Assembly (NCBI RefSeq): GCF_000935125.1
Contig: NZ_JRKI01000027.1
Coordinates: 147,507-211,506, forward strand
DNA: 64,000 nt
Direction of reading: 5' to 3'
From: Streptomyces natalensis ATCC 27448
GTDB lineage: Bacteria > Actinomycetota > Actinomycetes > Streptomycetales > Streptomycetaceae
Part shown: in pieces, positions 1 to 8,637 of the stretch
How positions within the stretch are numbered: the stretch's first letter is position 1
Layout of the letters: the number at the start of each line of letters is the position of its first letter
The notes under the pieces: generated by a model
Databases searched by the model: none
Seen by the model: the letters and a program-made list of their open reading frames with translations, nothing else
Told to the model about the DNA's origin: nothing
Made by a program: the position numbers and the translations under genes

Positions 1-34
1 TTCCGGTGTTTGCGTTCCGGTGTTTGCGTTCCGG
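1..34. repeat. short tandem repeat, 14-bp unit
   Basis: The unit ttccggtgtttgcg occurs at 1-14 and 15-28 and starts a third time at 29. It continues off the left edge, so the full array length is unknown. No coding role is visible. Confidence 0.7.
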
Positions 35-51
35 GGGCCTGGCTCGACGAA

Positions 52-70
52 CCCGCGTGGTTCACGCGGG
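52..70. terminator. hairpin, possible terminator
   Basis: cccgcgtg (52-59) pairs perfectly with cacgcggg (63-70) around a 3-nt loop. It could end a transcript arriving from the left of the window. There is no T-run, as is usual in this GC range, so the role is inferred. Confidence 0.35.
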
Positions 71-82
71 CACGGGCGGCCT

Positions 83-251
83 CTAGGGCCCTTCTGATGG
101 ATCTCCGTGGGAGAAGGAGCGGCGTCCGGTGCGTGCTCTCGGCGTGCCGCGCGGAAGTCCTCGTAGCGGCGCTACTTGGGATTTCGTGCGGTGCGGCGAG
201 AGGGCGTGCCGGACGCCGCGACGCCGCGGAGATCCATCAGAAGGGCCCTAG
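83..251. mobile_element. fold-back MITE with 24-bp perfect terminal inverted repeats
   Basis: Positions 83-106 and 228-251 are perfect 24-nt inverted repeats starting CTAGGGCCCTTCTG. The inner sequence is also largely self-complementary (cggcgtccgg against its complement near 207-216) down to a gtagc-ggc-gctac centre at 163-175, so the whole 169 bp folds back. It has no coding capacity. Ends that begin GGGCC next to CTAG resemble IS5-family termini, so mobilisation by an IS5 transposase is inferred. The right arm supplies the TAG stop codon of the adjoining glycosyltransferase, and the hairpin would lie at the 3' end of that mRNA. Confidence 0.75.
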
Positions 252-1462
252 CGGCTGACCTCGTCGAGCAGCGTCCTCGCGGCCACCGTGGCTCCGTCGG
301 CGCGGATCATCCCGGCCACGGCGGTCGCCCGTGCACGGGTCTCGGGGGCCAGGGCGGTCCCGAGCGCGGCCGACAGGGACTCGGCGGTCGGCGTCGGACC
401 GTCGTGTGCCACGCCGATGCCCAGGTCGGCCACCCGACCCGCCCAGTACGGCTGGTCCGCCGCCTGCGGGACCACCACCTGGGACGCGCCGGCCCGGGTG
501 GCCGTCGTCGTGGTGCCCGCGCCGCCGTGGTGCACGACGGCGGCCACCCGGGCGAACAGTGCGTGCTGATTGACCTCGCCGACGACGAAACAGTCGTCCT
601 GGCCCTCGATCGGGGCCAGGCCGGCCCAGCCACGGGCCACGACCGCGCGGCGGCCCTGCGCGCGGACCGCCTCGATGGCCACCTGGGCGACGTCCGTGGA
701 GCCGTGCATCGGCATGCTGCCGAAGCCCACATACACCGGTGGCGTGCCGACGTCCAGAAACGCCACCAACTCGGCCGGGAGCGGGTGCACGTCGGAGAGG
801 ATCCACGCGCCGGTCTGGACGACGTCGAGGTCCGGTGTCTGCTGCCACGGGTCCAGGACCGGGTCCGTCGCCAACCACGGCCGGTCGCCGAGGACGTAGG
901 CGCGGACGTCGTCCACCGGGGGCAGGCCGTTCGCCACCCGGTGGGTGTTGAGCGCCTCACCGAACAACGCGTTGATGCTCTGGGCGTCCAGGTCCCACAG
1001 CACCCGGTTGTCGGTCACCTCCGGCGGGAACGGCCGGCCCGGATACGCCAGCGGCGGGCGGTGCCGCGACGGCAGGGTGAGCTGCTGGAAGGTCACGGAA
1101 ACGGAGCGGATGCCCAGCATCTCGGCCACCGAGAGCGCACCGGCCGCGGCCGGCATCATGCCGGTCACCACCACCACATCGCATCCCTCGGCCGCCGCGG
1201 GGATCGCGTCGAACTGTCCGGCGACCACCTCGGCCGCACGCTGGGGCAGGGACGACGGCGGCGGCGCCGCCTTCGTCCACGCACGCGCCGACCGCCCGAC
1301 GGGCACCAGCGCCACACCGACACCGGCCAACCGCTGCGCGAAGTCCTCGTCCGGCGGCGCGCACACCCGCACCTCCGCACCGAGCGCCCGCAACTGCACC
1401 GCGAGTCCCACAAGCGGCTCGACGTCCCCCCGCGACCCATACGTCGACAACAACACGCGCAC
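248..1462 (-). CDS. GT-B glycosyltransferase (erythronolide/vancomycin GtfB-like, GT1)
   Basis: 404 aa. It should transfer a nucleotide-activated sugar to a small-molecule acceptor in the cytosol. The N-terminus VRVLLSTYGSRGDVEPL is the typical acceptor-domain start of GT1 enzymes that act on antibiotics or sterols, and the C-terminal donor-binding signature HHGGAGTT lies near residue 309 followed by VPQAADQPYWAGRV. The GTG start is chosen because it begins the conserved strand and has GGGAG about 8 nt upstream; the frame is open much further upstream but without homology. The last codons run directly into the MITE, which provides the stop, so the native C-terminus may be slightly altered. 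The acceptor cannot be predicted. Confidence 0.9.
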   Translation of the reverse strand: MRVLLSTYGSRGDVEPLVGLAVQLRALGAEVRVCAPPDEDFAQRLAGVGVALVPVGRSARAWTKAAPPPSSLPQRAAEVVAGQFDAIPAAAEGCDVVVVTGMMPAAAGALSVAEMLGIRSVSVTFQQLTLPSRHRPPLAYPGRPFPPEVTDNRVLWDLDAQSINALFGEALNTHRVANGLPPVDDVRAYVLGDRPWLATDPVLDPWQQTPDLDVVQTGAWILSDVHPLPAELVAFLDVGTPPVYVGFGSMPMHGSTDVAQVAIEAVRAQGRRAVVARGWAGLAPIEGQDDCFVVGEVNQHALFARVAAVVHHGGAGTTTTATRAGASQVVVPQAADQPYWAGRVADLGIGVAHDGPTPTAESLSAALGTALAPETRARATAVAGMIRADGATVAARTLLDEVSR

Positions 1463-1635
1463 TTCGCGACTCCCATTTCCCCCGGTCCTGGCTTCGGCCG
1501 GTAATTCTGCGGCACCACCGGGGCCTTGCCGCAAGCCCCCTGGTGCGCTATATCTTGAGAGTGGCAAGGAGTGGCTGACCTCCTTGCCTTTCTCTTTTGC
1601 CGTCCGCCGTGGGCCGTCCGTTACACCGTCAGCCG

Positions 1636-2303
1636 TTACGGGGTCGGACGCGACAAGGTGCGAGGACCGCCGACGAGTGGGACGCCCGTGCGTCGGGGCT
1701 GATCGCGGGATGCCTTGGAGCGCACCCTCTGGGCCGCGGCCTGCGGAATCTCGGCCGGCCGTGTCGGTCGGCCCGGCGGCGGGACACCGCCGGGCAGGCG
1801 CAGGGCGCCCCATACGTACGGGTCGGCCTGGGCGCTGCCGAAACGGGACCAGGCCAGACGGGTCTTGCCGGTGTTGTCCTGGGTGTCGGAGTCATAGAGG
1901 AGAACGTTGGCGGTCAGACGGTCGGGGTCGACGGTGGCGGGCAGGTCGGCGAGCGGGATTTTCGCTTCGCCCGAGTAGCCCTGGTAGGGGACGGTCTCGA
2001 CGGAGGCGACCGTGATGCCGGGGGCGGTGGTGTCTGCGGACCCCTTGACGGTCACCACGCCGGTACTCAGCCCCGGCTTCTCCTCCACTGCCCGAACGTG
2101 GCCAGGGACTGGAACTCGTCATCCGGATGGGCACCGATGAACAGGACGTCGGTATGCGCCGGATCCGGCTTCATCGAGGAGGCGGTGGTGTGCGTCGTCG
2201 GCTCGGCCTGTGTGGTGCACGCGGCCATGGTGAGCGCACTTGCGGCCAGCCCTACCGCGCACAGCGCAGCCGGCAGGGCGCATCGAGGCTTCGAACGTGT
2301 CAA
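1636..2303 (-). pseudogene. internally deleted PIG-L/LmbE-type deacetylase, lipoprotein
   Basis: Two pieces of one gene are joined out of frame. The 5' piece (TTG start at 2303 preceded by AGGAGAAAGG) encodes a lipoprotein-like signal with an LTMAAC lipobox, then DVLFIGAHPDDEFQSL, the zinc-binding AHPDDE motif of PIG-L deacetylases, and stops shortly after FGQW. The 3' piece (from about 2088) encodes a beta-sandwich-like tail with VLLYDSDTQDNTGKTRLAWSR as found at the end of long secreted PIG-L proteins. The catalytic domain between them is missing, with a frame change at the join near 2080. No active protein is expected. Confidence 0.75.
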
Positions 2304-2605
2304 GGAGCCCTTTCTCCTGTTCAAGGACGCCAACACATGCGGCCCCACAACTCTCACATCCGGTGGCGACCATCCCCCGCGCGACATCTCCAACTTGGCG
2401 CATTCACATCCCCACTAAGGGGAACGACCCCTGGCGAGGCAAACCCGAACACCCCATGCTGGTGCTCCCGTTCGGCTGGTGAGGCGAACGCAAGTGCCAC
2501 GTACTCGGAGAGCGGTCTGGAGGACCATTGGGTTAATTGCGGAGAAAGACGAGTAACATCCAGCCAACCACAGAGACCGATCACGCGAGAGAGAGCGGGT
2601 GTGCC

Positions 2606-3274
2606 ATGTCAGACTCGGAATTCACTGCACAGGTGACTGCCAAGCTGAAGAGCATCACGGAAGAGATCGACGAACTGCAGAAGCTCAAGGCAAAGCTGGA
2701 GGATCTCCAGCAACACCTCGGAACAACACCTCGTCGGGACGAAGCCGACGAAGCTGTCGCACCACAGCACTCGGAGGCCGACACCGAGGTGGAGAACCCG
2801 GTGACCGTGCCTCCGGCGCGACGCGCGAAGGCTTCCGTCCCCAAGGCCCGGCCTGCGAAGAAGACCCCCTCGAACTCGAAGGCGGCTGGACGCGCGAAGG
2901 AGCCGCGCAAGGCCACGTCGGCGAAGGGCACCACGACGGCGAAGGGCACCACGACGGCGAAGGGCAAGGCGCGGCGGAAGAACCCCACCCGCGCCGACCG
3001 TCTCCTGGGGCTGCTCACCGAGCAGCCGCGCACGGTCGCGGAGCTGACAAAGGTGCTGACGGAGGAGCATCCCCAGCATGCGGCGCCCGAGACCGCCGTA
3101 CGCAACACCTTGGAGACCTCACTCGTCGCCAAGGGTCTGGCACACCGCAGCAAGCAAGGACGGAACGTCTTCTACTCCCTCCCCGCACCGGCTCTTGAGA
3201 GCGGTAGCGAAGGAGCCCAGGACGCCGGCCCTGTCGAGGAGAACACGCAGGAAGTCGTTCCTGCTTCGGCCTGA
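2606..3274 (+). CDS. coiled-coil, Lys/Ala-rich linker, winged-helix protein
   Basis: 222 aa, function unknown. Residues 5-45 form a predicted coiled coil (VTAKLKSITEEIDELQKLKAKLEDLQ). Residues 75-130 are a basic, Ala/Lys/Thr-rich linker with an AKGTTT repeat encoded by two exact 18-bp units at 2921-2956. Residues 130-195 look like a winged helix (RLLGLLTEQPRTVAELTKVL... TLETSLVAKGLAHRS), followed by an acidic tail. The arrangement suggests an oligomeric DNA-binding or nucleoid-associated protein; this is inference. The ATG at 2606 is chosen because the upstream extension of the frame has no protein-like character. Confidence 0.75.
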   Translation: MSDSEFTAQVTAKLKSITEEIDELQKLKAKLEDLQQHLGTTPRRDEADEAVAPQHSEADTEVENPVTVPPARRAKASVPKARPAKKTPSNSKAAGRAKEPRKATSAKGTTTAKGTTTAKGKARRKNPTRADRLLGLLTEQPRTVAELTKVLTEEHPQHAAPETAVRNTLETSLVAKGLAHRSKQGRNVFYSLPAPALESGSEGAQDAGPVEENTQEVVPASA

Positions 3275-3413
3275 CGGCTCCGCCCCCATCACCCCCATCC
3301 GCCGCCCCGCCTGCCTCAGCTCGGCCGACACCACTCGGACTCGCCGCCGCTCACCTCTTCCCCAGCGCATGAACGGCGGTCGCGCAGTCCCTCATGTCTC
3401 GTGTCTTCAGGGG

Positions 3414-4250
3414 CTACGCCCCACTCCAGAGCGCTGCGACCGCCGGGGCGGCGGCGCGTCCTTGGGCGAAACCGGCGTGGCCGGCGGGGGTGCGCGTGGT
3501 GGGGACCAGCGGGTCCGTGCCGAAGGCGGCGCGGGCGGCGTCATCGGGGGTGACCACCTCGATACGCCCGCGCCCGGCTATGGCTGCGGCGTCGGCCTCC
3601 AGCGTCGCGTCGGGCATGGGGGCGATTGCCAGCACGCGGGTGTGGTCGGCCGCCAGGTCGAGGTTGGTGAGGGTGCGGATGCCGCCGTCGATGTACCGTG
3701 CGGCGCCTATCGTGACGGGGGGCCAGACACCGGGCACGGCACAGCTCGCCGCCACCGCGTCGACCAACGAGACACCCGACGTACGGTCGAAGAGCCGGCT
3801 TTCGCCCGTGGCGGCATCCACCGCGACCACCCGCAACGGGCGTGCTGACCAGGTGTGGGAGGGCAACCGGGCCCCGATGACCGCCCGGCGGTCGGCCTCG
3901 GGAACGGTATCCGCGGCCAACGCCATCTCCGCCATACGGCGGCGGCGCTCCAGTGGGTCAAACACCTCCGTGTCGAGTTTCTCTCCGAATGCGAAGACCT
4001 CGGCAAGAGCGCCCTCCCTGGGTATCAACTCACGCTTTTGGAGGGCGGGTTCGACCTGGGCTCGGTAGAGCGAGGCCAGATCGGCGCCGCTGGCGACCTG
4101 CGCGGCGACCACCGAACCCGCCGAGGTGCCGAGCAGAAGCTCCGCATCGCTGACATCGGTCCCCGCATCGGCAAGACCGGCCAGTACGCCCGTCATCCAG
4201 GCAATCCCGGCCACACCGCCACCACCGAGCACCAGTGCGCGATCGTTCAC
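3414..4250 (-). CDS. patatin-like phospholipase
   Basis: 278 aa Ser-Asp acyl hydrolase, presumably cytosolic and acting on phospholipids or other acyl esters. ALVLGGGGVAGIAW (residues 5-18) is the glycine-rich oxyanion loop, GTSAG (41-45) holds the nucleophile Ser43, and YIDGG in the second half supplies the Asp of the dyad. Two adjacent GTG codons follow GGGGAGAGG; the second, at 4250, has the better spacing. It is transcribed away from the SGNH hydrolase gene, and about 235 bp separate the two starts. Confidence 0.88.
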   Translation of the reverse strand: MNDRALVLGGGGVAGIAWMTGVLAGLADAGTDVSDAELLLGTSAGSVVAAQVASGADLASLYRAQVEPALQKRELIPREGALAEVFAFGEKLDTEVFDPLERRRRMAEMALAADTVPEADRRAVIGARLPSHTWSARPLRVVAVDAATGESRLFDRTSGVSLVDAVAASCAVPGVWPPVTIGAARYIDGGIRTLTNLDLAADHTRVLAIAPMPDATLEADAAAIAGRGRIEVVTPDDAARAAFGTDPLVPTTRTPAGHAGFAQGRAAAPAVAALWSGA

Positions 4251-4485
4251 CACGTACCTCTCCCCTTCGCTTGAGCACCGGTCCTGTGCAGTGCCGTGCC
4301 CTGTCAAACTCGCGGCTGGTCAGGGCTATTCCCGACGGTTCCCGGTCCGCACGGGGGAAATCCGTGTGCGCATCGGACATCCGGTTGACAGGCTGAGGTC
4401 ATGAACGCCCAGCTCGACGACGTCCGCGGCCTCCGTAGGGAGAGCGCTAAGGCGAGCAAGAAGAAGAACGATGAGGAGGGCAACG

Positions 4486-5652
4486 GTGACTGACTGGATC
4501 ACCACACCCGTCGAGCCCCGCCTCCTGCGCGGCGCCCTCGATGTGGAACGCACCGAGCACGGCGTACTGCCCCACCGGCTGCCCGCCTGGGCCCGGAAGC
4601 AGTTCGCGGATCCGTATCTGGCCATGGTCGAGACACAGCCCTCGGGCGTGCGGCTGGCGTTCCGTACCCGGGCCACCGCCATCGAGCTGGACGTACTCCC
4701 CACCAAGACGGTCTACCAGGGCGCTCCGGTCCCCCCTGACGGCGTATACGACCTGGTCGTCGACGGGCAGCTCATCGGCCGGGCCAGTGTGCCCGGAGGC
4801 AACACGCACACCATCGATATGGCCACCTGGTCCGCGGTCACCCGGCCCGGCCCGGCCGGCACCGCCCGGTTCGCCGGGTTGCCCACCAGTGTGAAGGACA
4901 TCGAGATCTGGCTGCCGCAGACGGAGATCACCGAGCTGATCGCGCTGCGCACCGACGCTCCGGTGGAGACCGCGCCGCACCACGGCCGCAGGGTGTGGCT
5001 GCACCACGGCAGTTCGATCAGCCATGGCTCCACGGCCGAGAGCCCGACCGCGACCTGGCCGGCGCTGGCCGCCACCCGGGGCGGCGTCGAGCTGGTCAAT
5101 CTGGGATTCGGCGGCAACGCCCTGCTGGACCCGTTCACCGCACGCGCCATGCGGGACACCCCCGCCGACCTGATCAGCCTCAAGGTCGGTATCAACCTGG
5201 CCAATGCCGATCTGATGCGCCTGCGCGGCTTCTCCCCGGCGGTCCACGGCTTCCTCGACACCCTCCGCGAGGGTCACCCGACCACGCCGTTGCTGGTCAT
5301 CTCCCCCGTCCTCTGCCCCATCCAAGAGGACACCCCGGGCCCCGTGGCACCGGACTTCGACGCCCCGAAGCCGCGCTTCCGGGCCCTTGGCGACCCATCC
5401 GACCGCTCCAGCGGACGGCTGACGCTCACCATCATCCGGGACGAGCTGTCCCGCATCACCGCACAACGCTCGGCCGACGACCCGAACCTCCACTATCTCG
5501 ACGGCCGCTCCCTCTACGGCGAACCGGACTTCGCCGAACTGCCCCTCCCCGACCAACTCCACCCGGATCCCGCCGGCCACCGCCGTATGGGCGAACGCTT
5601 CGCCGACTGGGCCTTCGGGGACGGCGGACCGTTCGCCGTGGGCGGCGGCTGA
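4486..5652 (+). CDS. SGNH/GDSL-family hydrolase with N-terminal beta domain
   Basis: 388 aa esterase or deacetylase. Residues 1-160 form a beta-rich domain typical of two-domain SGNH hydrolases active on carbohydrates. The catalytic half starts with GSSIS (175-179, nucleophile Ser177), then block II GFGGNAL, block III GINLANAD and block V DQLHPDPAGH carrying the Asp/His pair. No signal peptide is visible. The GTG at 4486 is used because GAGGAGG lies 6 nt upstream. Acetyl-xylan or pectin esterase-like activity is possible but not shown by the sequence. Confidence 0.88.
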   Translation: MTDWITTPVEPRLLRGALDVERTEHGVLPHRLPAWARKQFADPYLAMVETQPSGVRLAFRTRATAIELDVLPTKTVYQGAPVPPDGVYDLVVDGQLIGRASVPGGNTHTIDMATWSAVTRPGPAGTARFAGLPTSVKDIEIWLPQTEITELIALRTDAPVETAPHHGRRVWLHHGSSISHGSTAESPTATWPALAATRGGVELVNLGFGGNALLDPFTARAMRDTPADLISLKVGINLANADLMRLRGFSPAVHGFLDTLREGHPTTPLLVISPVLCPIQEDTPGPVAPDFDAPKPRFRALGDPSDRSSGRLTLTIIRDELSRITAQRSADDPNLHYLDGRSLYGEPDFAELPLPDQLHPDPAGHRRMGERFADWAFGDGGPFAVGGG

Positions 5653-5897
5653 GCGGCGGCTGAGCGGTGGCTCAGCGACGCGCCGACCCGGCGAAGCGCG
5701 GGTGACCCGCCCTGAACCTTTCCGACGCGGTCCCGGCGAAGGCCGAGCCCAGCAGCGCCAGTTGCTGCGTCGCGAAGCGCCTGAGCCGGAGTCCGGTACG
5801 CGCCTGGCGCGCTGCTCCCCGGCTTGTCGCGCCTGCCCCTATACGCTGCTGGCCGGAACGGCCGCCGGGGCGCGGCGCCTGCCGGAAGGACGTCATC

Positions 5898-6557
5898 ATG
5901 GCCACGGATGCCCACCTCAGCCCGCTGCGCGTGCTTGTTCTCGGTGCTTCGCTGCGGTCCGGTTCGACCAATTCCCGTCTGGCCGCCCTCGTCGGCCGCA
6001 TGATGGGCGAGGCCGGGGCCGACGTCGATCTGGCCGCGATGCGGGACTTCGACATGCCGCTGTACGACGGCGATCTGGAGGCCGCGAACGGGGTGCCGGA
6101 CGGCGCGCTGGCGCTGCGCGACCGGCTCGAACGGTCTGACGCCTTCGTCCTGTCCTCCCCCGAGTACAACGCCTCCGTACCGGGCGTGGTGAAGAACGCG
6201 ATCGACTGGGTCTCGCGCGTCCGGCCGCAGCCGTTCAAGACCAAACATGCCCTGCTGCTCTCCGCCTCGCCGTCCCTGGTCGGCGGCAACCGGGGGCTGT
6301 GGGCGCTGCGGGTCCCGCTGGAGCACCTCGGCACCCGTGTCTACCCCGATATGTTCAGCCTCGCCGCGGCCCACAAGGGTTTCACCGACGACGGGCAGCT
6401 GGCCGATTCCGGGCTGCATCAGCGTCTGGGGGAGACGGTCTCGGCCTTTCTGAGCCTGGTCGAGGCTGACGCCCGGTACGTGTGTCTGCAACGCCGGTGG
6501 TACGAGTTCCTGGGCGACCGTACGGAAGCGTCGGTGACGCAGCGGGCGGAGGACTGA
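5898..6557 (+). CDS. NADPH-dependent FMN reductase (flavodoxin-like fold)
   Basis: 219 aa. The protein has VLVLGASLRSGSTNSRLA near the N-terminus (phosphate-binding loop for FMN) and SPEYNASVPGVVKNAIDW in the middle, the family hallmark. Members reduce FMN, quinones, azo compounds or chromate with NAD(P)H in the cytosol. The ATG at 5898 follows a GGAAGG ribosome-binding site. The stop touches a luciferase-like monooxygenase remnant read from the opposite strand; FMN reductases often pair with such monooxygenases, so this may be a leftover functional pair (inference). Confidence 0.9.
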   Translation: MATDAHLSPLRVLVLGASLRSGSTNSRLAALVGRMMGEAGADVDLAAMRDFDMPLYDGDLEAANGVPDGALALRDRLERSDAFVLSSPEYNASVPGVVKNAIDWVSRVRPQPFKTKHALLLSASPSLVGGNRGLWALRVPLEHLGTRVYPDMFSLAAAHKGFTDDGQLADSGLHQRLGETVSAFLSLVEADARYVCLQRRWYEFLGDRTEASVTQRAED

Positions 6558-6735
6558 GCCGGATCGCGTCGAAGCGGGTGAGCTCCCCTGTGAAGGAGGC
6601 CGGGTCCTCGGCCCAGAGGGCGCGCATCGCGGCAAGGTACTCGTCGGTGCACCGCCCGCGCCCGGCGAAGGGGACTCCGAGCGCTGCGAACTCCTCGGCA
6701 AGTCGTCCGGACGAGCGGGACCACCCGCCCCGGTC
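6555..6735 (-). pseudogene. fragment of luciferase-like (LLM class) flavin monooxygenase
   Basis: About 60 codons read SGRLAEEFAALGVPFAGRG, then CTDEYLAAMRALW and ASFTGEL, which matches the middle of F420/FMN-dependent LLM oxidoreductases. Neither the N-terminal nor the C-terminal part of the barrel is present on either side, so it is a decayed remnant. It lies tail to tail with the FMN reductase gene. Confidence 0.6.
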
Positions 6736-6928
6736 CGCCCCGGCGTGCGCCGCAGAAGACTCCGGGGTCGGCGGTGACACTGACGGCGTGCCGTGAAGGG
6801 GTGGCGGCTGAGGCGTACGGGGGACCCGGGGCCGTGCATTGCGCGGATGCCGTGGTGCGGCGCAGTACGTTCGGGAGGCGGCGCACAGCGGTACGTACGC
6901 GAGGAACGACACGATCGGCGGGGTGCGC

Positions 6929-8563
6929 ATGTCCTCATCCGTCATGCCACACAGGGGTCGGCGGCGTTTCGGCCGACGGCGCGTTCTCGGCGGCCTGGGG
7001 CTGGTGCTGGCCGTCGGTGCGGTCGTGGCCGGTCTCGTCCAGGCGACGCCGTCACCCTCGCCCTCGCCCTCGCCGCATCGGCTGGATCCGCGGATCGCCG
7101 CGATCATGCGGAAGCCGACGTACGGGCACGCCCAGTGGGGGCTGTTCCAACAGAATCCGGGCAGTGGTGAGGTGGTGCAGTCGCGCTACCCCGACCAGTT
7201 CTTCATCCCCGGGTCCTCGGCCAAACTCTTCAGCGTCAGCGGCACGTGGCACAGCCTCGGCAGCGACTACCGGTTCATCACGCCTGTTCATGCCGTCGGG
7301 CATCGCAGTGGACCCACGCTGAACGGCGATCTGGATCTCGTCGCGCAAGGGGATCTGACGCTCGGCGGCCGTACCCGCAGGGACGGTACGGTCGCGTTCA
7401 CCAACGTCGACCACACCTACGCCAATGACTTCCCGGGAGCCACGCTCACCGCGCAAGACCCGCTGGCCGGAATCGACCAGCTGGCGCGGCAGGTGCGGGA
7501 CGCGGGCATCACACGGGTCGAGGGGGATGTGGTCGTCGATGCGCGGCTGTTCCGACCCGATTCGACGCTGCGCCCGACCCCCAAACCGTTGATCATCAAT
7601 GACAACCTCATCGATCTGCTGACGTCACCCGGCGCCGGTCCGGGCTCACCGGCGCGCCTGGAGTGGCGCCCGAAGGTGGCGCCCTACCGCGTCACCTCCA
7701 CCGTCCGCACCGTCGCGGCCGGCCGGCCCACGAGTATCCACGTCAACGCCTCCCCGGACGGCACCCGCATCCGGCTGTCCGGCACCATCGCCGCCGGCTC
7801 CGCACCCGCCCTGCGGGTGGCTCCGGTCAAGGACCCCAACGCCTTTGGACGCACCGCGCTCATCGAGGCGCTGAAGCGGGTCGGGGTGGAGGTGCGCGCG
7901 GGTGCCACCGGCCCCAATCCGGACTACCGGCTGCCGGCCTCCTACCGGGGCGCCCCGGCGGTGGCCCGGTATTCCTCCCCGACGTATGCACAGTACGCCC
8001 AGCTCATTTTCAAGGTGAGCCATAACCTCGGAGCGAACCTCGGCATCTGTTTGATGGCGACGCGCACGGGAAGTTCCAACTGCCAGGACGGATTCCCCGT
8101 CCTCGCGCAGTTCCTGGACGATGCAAAGGTCGATCGCCAAGCGGTGCAGCTCGCCGACGGGCGCGGAGGAAATCCGGTCGACCGGACCACCCCGCGGGCC
8201 CTGGCGCAGATGCTGACGTACTGGCAGCACACTTCCCAGGCAGAACGCTTTCGCAGGTCACTGCCGATTCTGGGGGTGGACGGGACCTTGGCGGGCGCCT
8301 GCCGCGACTGCCCGTCGCGGGGGAAGGTCTTCGCCAAGACCGGCACCGTGGCGGGCGGCGATGCACTCAACGACCGGCTGGCCGTGGGCGCCGAGACCGC
8401 GGCCGGTTATCTGGAAACGCATAAGGGGCATTTCGATGTGTTCTTCGTCGGAGTGAATGGGGCGTCGACGTCGGGTGCCGATGTCAGTGGGGTGTTGGAG
8501 ATGGGGAATGACGTGGCGGATATTGCCGCACGTCTTCAGCAGGATGCGGCCGGGCGGGGCTGA
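6929..8563 (+). CDS. dacB: D-alanyl-D-alanine carboxypeptidase/endopeptidase, PBP4 type
   Basis: 544 aa penicillin-binding protein of peptidase family S13, which trims or cleaves peptidoglycan peptides outside the membrane. A basic N-terminus and hydrophobic segment (residues 19-40) form a signal peptide or anchor, followed by a short Pro-Ser repeat. The catalytic motifs are all present: SxxK at Ser96-Lys99 (PGSSAKLF), SxN as SHN in KVSHNLGANL, and KTG in FAKTGTVAG. The ATG at 6929 has only a weak GGCGGGG upstream, and a second ATG five codons on is possible. It stands alone; the downstream gene is convergent. Confidence 0.9.
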   Translation: MSSSVMPHRGRRRFGRRRVLGGLGLVLAVGAVVAGLVQATPSPSPSPSPHRLDPRIAAIMRKPTYGHAQWGLFQQNPGSGEVVQSRYPDQFFIPGSSAKLFSVSGTWHSLGSDYRFITPVHAVGHRSGPTLNGDLDLVAQGDLTLGGRTRRDGTVAFTNVDHTYANDFPGATLTAQDPLAGIDQLARQVRDAGITRVEGDVVVDARLFRPDSTLRPTPKPLIINDNLIDLLTSPGAGPGSPARLEWRPKVAPYRVTSTVRTVAAGRPTSIHVNASPDGTRIRLSGTIAAGSAPALRVAPVKDPNAFGRTALIEALKRVGVEVRAGATGPNPDYRLPASYRGAPAVARYSSPTYAQYAQLIFKVSHNLGANLGICLMATRTGSSNCQDGFPVLAQFLDDAKVDRQAVQLADGRGGNPVDRTTPRALAQMLTYWQHTSQAERFRRSLPILGVDGTLAGACRDCPSRGKVFAKTGTVAGGDALNDRLAVGAETAAGYLETHKGHFDVFFVGVNGASTSGADVSGVLEMGNDVADIAARLQQDAAGRG

Positions 8564-8637
8564 GCGCCGCGTCGGGTGAGGCGTTGCTGATGGGGGCGTG
8601 ACGGCCTGCACGGTGGACTGCATGGTGGGCTTCCTTG

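Noticed and set aside
5514..6938. A 474-codon open frame on the minus strand
   Set aside because: Overlaps the SGNH hydrolase end and the whole FMN reductase, with Arg/Pro-rich low-quality sequence; only the short LLM-like piece within another frame is protein-like.
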